Shown: in pieces, positions 1 to 6,484 of the stretch | Layout of the letters: each line of letters begins with the position of its first letter | How positions within the stretch are numbered: the stretch's first letter is position 1 | Origin: Bacteroidales bacterium | GTDB taxonomy: Bacteria; Bacteroidota; Bacteroidia; Bacteroidales; F082 | Assembly (NCBI GenBank): GCA_029983675.1 | Contig: JASBYY010000026.1 | Location: 1 to 43,301, forward strand | Length of the DNA stretch: 43,301 nucleotides | Reading direction: 5' to 3' | Position numbers and translations under genes: made by a program | The notes under the pieces: generated by a model | Seen by the model: the letters and a program-made list of their open reading frames with translations, nothing else | Told to the model about the DNA's origin: nothing | Databases searched by the model: none

Positions 1-184
1 CGAAAAGCAGCAGCTCATAGCGACCGTCGGCATCGGACGAGGTGCCGTAGCGAGTATTTAATACTGAGACATTCACATTTTCTACACCAATGTCGCCAAG
101 AACCCGGACTGCTTGACCAGAAGTTTTTAATGTTAAAATAGAAAACGCTATTAAAGCAACAAAAGTCAATAGAAACTGTTTCAT
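1..184 (-). CDS. Secreted carboxypeptidase-regulatory-like domain protein, N-terminal part (runs off the left edge)
   Basis: Sixty-one codons are visible from an ATG at 184 to the window edge. Residues 1-24 form a signal peptide (MKQFLLTF, hydrophobic core, TSGQA cleavage region). The following segment (VLGDIGVENVNVSVLNTRYG, then TSSDADGRYEL) has the pattern of a CarboxypepD_reg-like beta-sandwich, in which a turn such as 'TSSDADGRY' recurs. In Bacteroidales this domain commonly opens TonB-dependent outer-membrane receptors, but also other surface proteins, so the full function cannot be told. The spacer upstream has a pair of 20-bp repeats. Confidence 0.7.
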   Translation of the reverse strand, partial: MKQFLLTFVALIAFSILTLKTSGQAVRVLGDIGVENVNVSVLNTRYGTSSDADGRYELLLF

Positions 185-195
185 GATGCATCTAT

Positions 196-250
196 TAAGT
201 ACTTGTTCAAAATTAGTTTACGGATAATAATAAGTAAGTGTTCAAAATTA
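196..250. repeat. Pair of 20-bp imperfect direct repeats upstream of the left-edge gene
   Basis: TAAGTACTTGTTCAAAATTA at 196-215 and TAAGTAAGTGTTCAAAATTA at 231-250 match at 18 of 20 positions and start 35 bp apart. On the minus strand each contains TAATTTTG, a match to the Bacteroidetes -7 box TAnnTTTG. They lie 12-66 bases upstream of the ATG at 184. They could be a regulator-binding pair or duplicated promoter segments; no well-spaced TTG element was found for either. Confidence 0.5.
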
Positions 251-367
251 AACTGCAGTATGTCTTGACTTCTGGACTTCGAGGGTCGTCTGTTCCGCAG
301 TCCCATGATCTCATGTTCAATATGTAAACTAAATTTGCTCATCTACTTATTATTTATTAATTAAAGG

Positions 368-399
368 GATTAAGAGGCGCGCGATCACGCCTCTTAATC
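368..399 (-). terminator. Rho-independent terminator after the lanthipeptide precursor
   Basis: A perfect 12-bp inverted repeat, GATTAAGAGGCG at 368-379 and CGCCTCTTAATC at 388-399, encloses an 8-base loop. On the minus strand it is followed by CCTTTAATTAATAAA. It begins 6 bases after the precursor's stop codon, so it is placed to end that transcript. Confidence 0.75.
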
Positions 400-405
400 A
401 TTTAA

Positions 406-612
406 TTACCAATCCAACCAGCAAATATCTCCTCCGGTACACTGTGTATCTACATCGTTAACGGTTTGGACATCGCAATATGGGTATTCTGTCCATTTAA
501 TACACCCCATGCCTGTAGTGGTGGGTTGTTCACCGCCTTGAATGCGGCCTTGTTCGTCGCTGTTTAGCCTAGCGATCATGGTCTTGTTAAGACTTAATTT
601 TACTTTTTTCAT
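406..612 (-). CDS. Class I lanthipeptide-type RiPP precursor peptide
   Basis: A 68-residue peptide. The leader MKKVKLSLNK-TMIARLN fits the Bacteroidetes class I lanthipeptide leader pattern (LxLxK..IAxLN) and ends in a double glycine at residues 26-27 (RIQGG), the usual cleavage site of bacteriocin-type exporters. The core from residue 28 has four cysteines (37, 46, 58, 64), seven threonines (31, 32, 33, 41, 50, 56, 59) and no serine, which suits dehydrobutyrine and methyllanthionine formation. A second GG sits at 60-61. The start at 612 is preferred to the in-frame ATG at 642 because leaders of this family begin MKK. No LanB, transporter or intact LanC is visible; a broken LanC lies at 1268-1520. 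Family assignment rests on pattern recognition; the modification is inferred. Confidence 0.75.
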   Translation of the reverse strand: MKKVKLSLNKTMIARLNSDEQGRIQGGEQPTTTGMGCIKWTEYPYCDVQTVNDVDTQCTGGDICWLDW

Positions 613-654
613 TTGATTAGATTTTAATGGTTTGTAATTCATTTTAGAACATCC

Positions 655-675
655 GTCGGCTTTGTTTTTGCCGAC
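655..675. other. Small hairpin between the precursor and the GC-rich block
   Basis: GTCGGC at 655-660 and GCCGAC at 670-675 form a 6-bp perfect stem with a 9-base loop, 43 bases upstream of the precursor's chosen start. No T-tract follows on either strand, so it is not a convincing terminator. It could be a leader-RNA structure of the precursor transcript. Confidence 0.35.
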
Positions 676-900
676 TTTATGGCGAAGCCAAAAACAGCCA
701 TCCTGTTTGCCTGCCCATCCCGGGCCTCCCGCAAGTCGGATGAAACGCCACCCTTGCCGGAGCCGCCGCCTGAAATGCCTCAGGCAACGGAGGCCGCAAC
801 CCGAATGAAATGATTCTTGCCCAGCAGCCAGATGGAAAACGGCCTGCGGGCATGTCCCCTTCTACAAGTAGTGGACAAAGCACAAATTTGGCTTTCATCC
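676..900. other. GC-rich anonymous block without a supported gene
   Basis: Bases around 680-860 are clearly richer in G and C than the A/T-rich DNA on both sides. Open frames of 65-73 codons exist on the minus strand, but their products are rich in Pro, Arg, Ala and Gly and match no family I recognise. It resembles the low-complexity, multi-copy intergenic sequences found in some Bacteroidales genomes; that is an impression, not a demonstrated match. Confidence 0.35.
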
Positions 901-927
901 CTCAAATAGTTTATAAATATCTGATAA

Positions 928-1017
928 TCAATAGATTGATTGGGAGGGGTATGCCGCGCCTTCCGCTTTTTCGACAAGCAGTTCCGGCAACTTTCCTATT
1001 GACAAATCAGGTATCAT
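928..1017 (-). CDS. 29-codon small ORF with full expression signals, unknown function
   Basis: An ATG at 1017 opens a 29-residue frame (MIPDLSIGKLPELLVEKAEG, then AAYPSQSIY, TGA at 928-930). The sequence GAGAGGA lies 7 bases upstream on the minus strand (1025-1031), a Shine-Dalgarno match unusually good for this phylum, and a strong promoter sits at 1053-1083. No family is recognised. It may be a genuine small protein or the intact first codons of a gene cut off by the GC-rich block downstream. The expression signals are seen in the sequence; the coding status is inferred. Confidence 0.4.
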   Translation of the reverse strand: MIPDLSIGKLPELLVEKAEGAAYPSQSIY

Positions 1018-1052
1018 GAATGTGTCCTCTCGAATAAGGATTGTTTACGGTG

Positions 1053-1083
1053 CAAATATAGTGATATTATTTTCATTTGTCAA
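1053..1083 (-). promoter_or_regulatory. Bacteroidetes-type promoter, minus strand
   Basis: On the minus strand TTG (1083-1081), a 20-base spacer and TATATTTG (1060-1053) match the Bacteroidetes -33 and -7 consensus. Transcription would start near 1046 and run into the small ORF at 1017. A 6-bp inverted repeat (TACGTT GCA AACGTA, 1133-1147) lies about 50 bases upstream of the -33 box and may be an operator. Confidence 0.6.
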
Positions 1084-1267
1084 GTGTTTTTGCCAATTAT
1101 TTTCAAATAGTCTTTGTTTTATTGATAGGCAGTACGTTGCAAACGTATTGGCTTATATGGCCGTTGGAGCCTACAGCTTCGCATTCCAAGTCACACAGAG
1201 ATGACGTAACTATTTGTTTGCCAATGCTTTATTTACATGCTATTGCGCCACGGCTCAAGCGCCGGCT

Positions 1268-1520
1268 TCAGCTCAACAACAGGCACTCGTCCCATGTGGG
1301 TTCTTCATCGGAAAGATATGCCAGCAACACAAGCCCGATGCCGGCAATGCCTTCGAGAAGGCCGTATTCGTTCCGGAAGCCGCGCTCGGCTCCCTGCCAG
1401 GTCTTGTAGCCTGCCAAGCCGTCTTCGAATTTAGCCATTTTCAGGGTCTGTCCTATCCAGTATGCGGCAGGCATCCCTGCATTCGGGCATTCCTGTCATT
1501 CTCCACATCCGGTTGAAAAC
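1268..1520 (-). pseudogene. Frameshifted, 5'-truncated LanC lanthionine cyclase remnant
   Basis: The minus strand from 1520 to 1464 reads VFNRMWRMTGMPECRDACR, and from 1462 to 1271, one base out of frame, reads YWIGQTLKMAKFEDGLAGYK, later GLLEGIAGIGLVLL and DEEPTWDECLLLS before a TGA at 1268-1270. Joined by removing one base near 1463, these give a continuous LanC C-terminus, including the characteristic GLLEGIAGIGLVLL helix. The zinc-ligand motifs and the rest of this roughly 400-residue family lie upstream and are absent; the yitT promoter begins about 30 bases beyond. LanC closes thioether rings in class I lanthipeptides, so this is the dead partner of the precursor at 406-612. The frameshift is visible; an assembly error could explain it, but not the missing 5' part. 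Confidence 0.8.
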
Positions 1521-1550
1521 CTGCGGCGACCTTTTCTTTTTAACAGGATG

Positions 1551-1580
1551 TTGCCGACACGGAAAATTGTCGTACTTTTG
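1551..1580 (+). promoter_or_regulatory. Promoter of the yitT-family gene
   Basis: TTG at 1551-1553, a 19-base spacer and TACTTTTG at 1573-1580 form a textbook Bacteroidetes promoter. The start point would be near 1587, giving a leader of about 105 bases before the ATG at 1695. Confidence 0.7.
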
Positions 1581-1694
1581 CAACTTCTTAAAAAGCAAGC
1601 ATTCGGTTGATTCAGGTGTTTTTAGCTGAAAAATAGAGTGTTTGCCAGATTTGAGTATTGTTTTTTTGTTATCGATTAAATTCACTGGAAAACC

Positions 1695-2648
1695 ATGGAA
1701 AAGATGAAGGCGAAAGGCGAAGTGCGTGCTTATTTGTTTTTGATTATTGGCTCCTTATTGTTCGCAATAGGTGATGTGTTGTTTGTGAACCCGTATTTGC
1801 TGGCTCCCGGCGGCACCTACGGTCTTTCCAACGTGCTGAACACGGTTTGGCCGTGGCGCATCAGTTATTATGCCATCTGCATGGATGTCCCGCTCCTGAT
1901 CATCGGTACTTGGATTTTGGGACCGAAATTCGGCATCAAGACCATTGTCTCCACCATTTTGATATTCGCATTTACATGGGTGATAGAGACTTTCATAGGC
2001 TATGATCCGTTGATTCACAACGGCATACTTGATCAGGTGAGTGGCGATGCCGCATTGGCCAACTCGATTGTGAAGATCCCGAATAGCGAACAGTATTTTG
2101 TGCCGGATTACTTCCTCAACACCTTGGTGGGCGGCGGTATCTACGGTTTGGCCATCGGCTTGATTTTCAAGTCGGGCGCCACATCGGGCGGCAGCGACAT
2201 CATCTCCATGATACTGCACAAGTACACCAAAATCTCCTTGGGCACGCTGGTGATGATTGTGGATTCCTGCATCACCCTGACCTCGTTCATTGCGTTCCGC
2301 CAAGTGCGACTGCCTATTTATTCCATTGTGCTCATCGTTATCGAAAGCCGTATCATCGACTTGATTGTAGAAGGCTTTAAGAGCTACAAGACGGCATTTA
2401 TTGTCACCGATAAGATGGATGAAGTACGGAACTTTATCATTAATGATCTGCATCGTGGCGGCACCTGCTTCACCGGCCAAGGGCTGTTTCAGGGCATCGA
2501 CCGTAAGATGATTTACGTGACGTTGAACCGCTCCGATTTGATCAAACTCAAGACCAACCTGCGCCTGCTCGACCCCAAGGCTTTTGTCAATGTGGTGGAA
2601 AGCAGCGAAATCATGGGCAATGGCTTCAAGGCCTTGCCTACTGAATAA
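1695..2648 (+). CDS. YitT family membrane protein (DUF161 plus DUF2179)
   Basis: A 317-residue protein with about five hydrophobic segments in the first 230 residues, typical of the YitT/DUF161 membrane part. Features include the glycine-rich loops LLAPGGTYGLSNVL near residue 35 and SGATSGGSDIISMIL near 163. A soluble C-terminal DUF2179 domain (about residues 230-310) contains the TGQGLFQGIDRKMIY stretch. Family members sit in the cytoplasmic membrane and have no firmly established biochemical role. The length is normal for the family. A clear promoter is seen 105 bases upstream. It is a single-gene unit convergent with purN. Confidence 0.85.
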   Translation: MEKMKAKGEVRAYLFLIIGSLLFAIGDVLFVNPYLLAPGGTYGLSNVLNTVWPWRISYYAICMDVPLLIIGTWILGPKFGIKTIVSTILIFAFTWVIETFIGYDPLIHNGILDQVSGDAALANSIVKIPNSEQYFVPDYFLNTLVGGGIYGLAIGLIFKSGATSGGSDIISMILHKYTKISLGTLVMIVDSCITLTSFIAFRQVRLPIYSIVLIVIESRIIDLIVEGFKSYKTAFIVTDKMDEVRNFIINDLHRGGTCFTGQGLFQGIDRKMIYVTLNRSDLIKLKTNLRLLDPKAFVNVVESSEIMGNGFKALPTE

Positions 2649-2741
2649 CGTTTAGCCGGTAAGGGTTCTTGAAAGGTCTTGCTATTCTATTTTTGAAAAG
2701 TACAAGTCGTTGTTGATTTTCGCTTTCATGGTAACTGAAGT

Positions 2742-3314
2742 TTATGGGTTTTGCCTGTTGAGCACTTGTTCGATGATGACGGGGAAATGCTGTTGCTCCA
2801 GCCGATGGATTTTTCCGGCCAAGCTGTCGGGTGTTTCGTTTTCGTCCAAGGCGACTTTGGCTTGGAAGATGATGGCGCCGCTGTCGTATTTTTCGTTGAC
2901 ATAATGTATGGTGATGCCCGAAAAAGGTTCTTTTGCAGCAACCACGGCCTCATGGACATGCGCTCCGTAAAACCCTTTTCCGCCGTATTTCGGCAGCAGG
3001 GCGGGGTGGATGTTGATGATCTTATCGGGAAACGCTTGGATTAGACATTTCGGCAGCAGCCAAAGGAATCCGGCCAACACAATGAGGTCGATGTGCATAC
3101 CGGTCAGGTCTTGGGTGAAAGGCGTGTCGTTGATGTCCTTTTTCGTAATCAGGCGGACAGGAATGCCTAATTGATGGGCGCGTTCGATGGCGTATGCTTT
3201 CGGGTTGTTGCAAACCACCAAAGGGATTGCGACATCGTGGCTGTTGCTGAAATATTCCGCAATGCGTTGCAAGTTGGTGCCGTTGCCCGACACAAATATG
3301 GCTATTCGTTTCAT
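2742..3314 (-). CDS. purN: Phosphoribosylglycinamide formyltransferase (PurN)
   Basis: A 190-residue cytoplasmic enzyme of purine synthesis that transfers formyl from 10-formyltetrahydrofolate to glycinamide ribonucleotide. The phosphate-binding loop SGNGTNLQ is at residues 9-16, and the catalytic Asn-x-His (N101, H103 in NIHPALLP) and Asp144 (EKYDSG) are all present. The length matches the family. Its ATG overlaps the stop codon of the upstream secreted-protein gene by 4 bases, so the two are translationally coupled despite having no obvious shared function. Confidence 0.95.
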   Translation of the reverse strand: MKRIAIFVSGNGTNLQRIAEYFSNSHDVAIPLVVCNNPKAYAIERAHQLGIPVRLITKKDINDTPFTQDLTGMHIDLIVLAGFLWLLPKCLIQAFPDKIINIHPALLPKYGGKGFYGAHVHEAVVAAKEPFSGITIHYVNEKYDSGAIIFQAKVALDENETPDSLAGKIHRLEQQHFPVIIEQVLNRQNP

Positions 3315-5725
3315 TGTAGGATTTTTAGGATGACGGTTTCGTTTTTATCAAGGTCGAACCAAACCATATATTCTTGCTCTGACGGTTTGAACTTATAGGG
3401 TTTGTCTTCGACATAAAAAGGCTGACTGCCTATCAGTGTCAGTCCTTTGATGGTTTTGCCGTTGTTTTTCAGTATGATACAACCATCTTCCCGCACGGAA
3501 TACTCCACGTCCTGCAAGGCTTCGTAGAAGTGCAGGTAACGATCGATGGTCGTGGGTAGCAGCTTGTGGGCATCGCGTAAATCGGCAATGAGCCGTAAGG
3601 CTTTGTTGAACCCGGGCATGGCTACGGCGAGGCTGTCGGCATCGTATTCCCAAAAAGCCCTGACGGGGTCAACCCAAGCGGGATAGACGTGCGTAATGTG
3701 TACGTTGTGGTTGATAACCAAACGGTTGAGCGTGGTGGTGTTGTAAAAATAATCCCAGTCGCTATTGGTGTGCACTTCGAGTGTTGACGGGGTGGACCAA
3801 AGCAGGAAGTCGCCGCCGTTGGGAAGTGTGGTGATTTGACGGTTGGGGAGGGCATCGCCAAAACCGCCATAAGGTTGTTGCAGGCAGTTGCTGAACATCC
3901 ATTGTGCCGGACGGTTTTCTTCGTAATAGGCGTTCCACAGATAACGCACGCCGTTTTTCCTCCAAAGTTTTGCCGCATACTGCTGTGCTTCAGGAAGGAG
4001 ACCGTCGCAAACCAAATCTTCACGGTTGTGAACAGGCTGGTTATTGTAGCCGTGGTCGATCCAAGTGGGCGACCCGAAATGACGTTCCATAAACCGCAAT
4101 GCCTTTTGCATGTTGTTGCCGACAGTAGTGTATTGTTCCGGTGTGTGCAGGCAAATCTCAAAGCCGAGGCCGTGGATTTGTTGAAGCAGTTCGAAGAAGT
4201 CGTTGTCGGTCTCAACCGTGGCGTGTGGTCCTTTGAAGAGGCCGTGGCTGGCTTTGGCATTGCTGACATGGTCGGGATTGTTGAAAAACACGCTCTTGGT
4301 CACGGGGATGTTGTAATAGACAAAACCTCCGGTGGCGTCTTCGGCTTTGTCTATGGTTTCAGATCCAAACAATGTGGCTCTTTGTGTGCGGAGGTCGGTC
4401 CAGTCGGCATGTTCGGTGAAGATGATGGCCGATTCGTAGCCATCGGGAACAGGCATGATGCGCGGCAATTCTTGAACAGGACCGAAGTGCAAGGTGAAGT
4501 CGGAATGCAGGACATCGCCTTTATCGACTTCGCGGCAGGAAATATCAAGGTAGTAATCGCTGGTATCCGCGTTGAGGGGATAGTGAATAAGGGGATGGTC
4601 GCGCCAGTAGTCGCAGTTGAAATAAGCGGTTCGGGTCTCACTGTCGAATTGGGTGGACGAAATGCGGGTCTGGTGGTAGGAGGTGATGCTGCGGTCGTTT
4701 CGCCCTATCGTAAAGCCTTCGCGGTCGAGGTAATAGGCGTTTTGTAAATGCGCTGAATCGATTTTCTGGTTCCTTCTGTAGAGGGTCACAATGGTGTCGG
4801 TGAAAGGCATCACAATGGCGTGACGCAGCAACAAGGCGTTTCTCTCGAACGTATTCTTCACTTCGAATAGGGCGTTTCTGTTTTCGTCTTCACGGATGGA
4901 CAGCAGGGTCGTCCCGATACCCGACCGCGTTGTCGATTCAATCAGTTTTTTTCCGTTCCTTTTCTGACGGACGGAGGTCTTCCACAAGGCATTGGCCTCT
5001 GTGATGGTGTCGCCGTTGAGCAGGTACTCCGTGAGACTGTAAATCGGTTGGGAGAGAACCTTGTCATGCAGGTCGGAAAAGACAATATAGGTGCTGTCGC
5101 TGTTCGACGGCGAATATTGACGTATGGAAAAGGCATTGAAAGGCTGCTGCGAAAAGGCGATGCTGTCCACGTTGACGATGTGTGTTTCCGGAAGGAAGGT
5201 GGGCATGGTGGTGGCGCTTAGCGTAAGCTGGACATCATCACATAGCAAGGTGTTGGATTCATTGTTCCATAGATTGATCCTGATTTCATTATTACCGACT
5301 ACATCCGCCGGTATCGATAGGCGGAACTCGAAGGGAAACCACCGGGCGGAGTCGTTGGCCTGCTCTGCGATTGGAAATCCGTGCCAGAAATTGCCAAGAC
5401 GCTTGTCTTCAATGCCTACCGCGAAAAGACCGCTTGGCACAGTGTCGGGGAAACGGCACATGATACTAAAATGGATGGTGAGGTTCTGAAAGGCGAGCTT
5501 GTCATTGGCAAAGAAAGCCGTGCAGATGCCGAACACATCGTTGGGATTGCAGCGGATGACGTGGTTGCCGCTGAAGGCCATGCTGTCTTCAACGATATTG
5601 ATGTTGGTCCAATTGGAGGAGATCTTATTGGATTCAAAGTCGTCGGCATAATGTTGGGCATGGGAAAGCTTTCCAAAGAACACAAGGATCAAGGTGCAAA
5701 AAAGGGCAAGGGGACGTTTTCTCAT
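3311..5725 (-). CDS. Large secreted protein with a polysaccharide-deacetylase-like C-terminal half
   Basis: An 804-residue protein from the ATG at 5725, chosen because MRKRPLALF and a hydrophobic run ending in SHAQ make a clean signal peptide; an in-frame ATG at 5755 would put ten residues before it. Residues 25-170 look like a jelly-roll carbohydrate-binding module. From about residue 430 the pattern IIFTEHADWTD, GFEICLHTPEQYT, PTWIDHGYNNQ recalls the beta/alpha metal-dependent deacetylase fold, with His/Asp at EHADWTD and DHGYN as possible metal ligands. No strict NodB motif set is seen, so the enzymatic role is a guess; it could instead be a glycoside-hydrolase-like domain. No C-terminal sorting domain is evident. 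It overlaps purN by 4 bases. Confidence 0.6.
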   Translation of the reverse strand: MRKRPLALFCTLILVFFGKLSHAQHYADDFESNKISSNWTNINIVEDSMAFSGNHVIRCNPNDVFGICTAFFANDKLAFQNLTIHFSIMCRFPDTVPSGLFAVGIEDKRLGNFWHGFPIAEQANDSARWFPFEFRLSIPADVVGNNEIRINLWNNESNTLLCDDVQLTLSATTMPTFLPETHIVNVDSIAFSQQPFNAFSIRQYSPSNSDSTYIVFSDLHDKVLSQPIYSLTEYLLNGDTITEANALWKTSVRQKRNGKKLIESTTRSGIGTTLLSIREDENRNALFEVKNTFERNALLLRHAIVMPFTDTIVTLYRRNQKIDSAHLQNAYYLDREGFTIGRNDRSITSYHQTRISSTQFDSETRTAYFNCDYWRDHPLIHYPLNADTSDYYLDISCREVDKGDVLHSDFTLHFGPVQELPRIMPVPDGYESAIIFTEHADWTDLRTQRATLFGSETIDKAEDATGGFVYYNIPVTKSVFFNNPDHVSNAKASHGLFKGPHATVETDNDFFELLQQIHGLGFEICLHTPEQYTTVGNNMQKALRFMERHFGSPTWIDHGYNNQPVHNREDLVCDGLLPEAQQYAAKLWRKNGVRYLWNAYYEENRPAQWMFSNCLQQPYGGFGDALPNRQITTLPNGGDFLLWSTPSTLEVHTNSDWDYFYNTTTLNRLVINHNVHITHVYPAWVDPVRAFWEYDADSLAVAMPGFNKALRLIADLRDAHKLLPTTIDRYLHFYEALQDVEYSVREDGCIILKNNGKTIKGLTLIGSQPFYVEDKPYKFKPSEQEYMVWFDLDKNETVILKILQ

Positions 5726-5843
5726 TTCAAAAGTATTTGCAATACGTAAATCCAATGCAAAGAAATGAAATAATTCTCATTTTTCCGCTCTTTTTGTGAC
5801 CAAAGTATCTTGTGGAGCAGAAACGTGTGTTCTATTAATTGTG

Positions 5844-5867
5844 CAAAAACGGGCGTATCCTTGCCCG
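5844..5867 (-). terminator. Terminator downstream of yqeY (end of the dcw cluster)
   Basis: On the minus strand CGGGC (5867-5863), an 8-base loop and GCCCG (5854-5850) are followed at once by TTTTTG. It lies about 105 bases past the yqeY stop codon and would end the long minus-strand transcript. A second hairpin, CCGGTTT/AAACCGG with one bulge, lies nearer yqeY around 5883-5907. Confidence 0.6.
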
Positions 5868-5972
5868 CGCAATTGATTGTTGCCGGTTTTGCGGTTTGCA
5901 AACCGGAAATTCTCTCCCCGCCAATCCTGCTTGTATTCTTATTGTGGTGTTGGGTTGGACGCAGGGGCGGTT

Positions 5973-6422
5973 TTAGGCGCCAAGCAGCGATCTTACGATT
6001 TGCGATATTTTGGCGTTGTCGGCTTTCCCGGCTACTTGCTTGGTGGCCATGCCCATCACCTTGCCCATGTCTTTCATGGAGGAGGATCCGGTTTGTGCGA
6101 TGATGTCCTTGATGATGCCAGTCAGCTTCTCGTCGCTGATGGGCTTCGGTAGGTAGGCCTCGATGACGGAAGCCTGAAACAACTCTTCGTCGGCAAGCTC
6201 CTGACGACCGTTTTCGGTGTAGATGGCTGCCGATTCCTTGCGTTGTTTTACGAGTTTTTGCAAAAGCGATAGCTCAGCGGCTTCGCTGATTTCATCGGAA
6301 GAGCCTTTGGTCTTTTCTAACAGCAGTTGTGCCTTGATGGCGCGTAAGGCCTCTAATTTCTTCTGGTCTCTTGCCAACATCGCAGCCTTGATGTCAGCCA
6401 TAATCTGTGTTTCTAATGCCAT
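5973..6422 (-). CDS. yqeY: GatB/YqeY domain protein
   Basis: A 149-residue protein from the ATG at 6422 (MALETQIMADIKAAMLARD), the typical YqeY start; an ATG at 6452 would add ten basic residues with no family support. The helical N-terminal bundle with LRAIKAQLLLEKTK and the C-terminal small domain (AQTGSSSMKDMGKVMG) are those of YqeY, which resembles the tail domain of the GatB amidotransferase subunit. Its function is not firmly known; a tRNA-related role is presumed from the homology. It is the last gene of the cluster, 62 bases after ftsZ, with a hairpin between them. Confidence 0.9.
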   Translation of the reverse strand: MALETQIMADIKAAMLARDQKKLEALRAIKAQLLLEKTKGSSDEISEAAELSLLQKLVKQRKESAAIYTENGRQELADEELFQASVIEAYLPKPISDEKLTGIIKDIIAQTGSSSMKDMGKVMGMATKQVAGKADNAKISQIVRSLLGA

Positions 6423-6437
6423 AGCTATCAGTATTTT

Positions 6438-6476
6438 CCTCTTCCGCCTCAACGATTTTGGCTGAGACAGAAGAGG
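6438..6476 (-). other. Hairpin between ftsZ and yqeY
   Basis: CCTCTTC at 6438-6444 pairs with GAAGAGG at 6470-6476, with an inner GCC/GGC pair. It fills most of the 62-base ftsZ-yqeY spacer. No U-tract follows, so it is more likely an RNA processing or stability element, or a weak attenuator, than a true terminator. Confidence 0.35.
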
Positions 6477-6484
6477 GGGCGTTG

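Noticed and set aside
1755..2480. A 241-codon open frame antisense to yitT
   Set aside because: The yitT gene has a clear promoter and family features; the antisense product is a His/Asp/Gln-rich shadow.
3836..4747. A 303-codon open frame on the plus strand inside the secreted-protein gene
   Set aside because: It is antisense to a gene with signal peptide and sensible domains, shows no family features, and reflects codon bias of the opposite strand.
5729..5736. A perfect TACTTTTG -7 box on the minus strand just before the 804-residue secreted protein
   Set aside because: It ends only 3 bases before the preferred ATG at 5725, so the transcript would start at or after the start codon. It is probably chance, unless the mRNA is leaderless.
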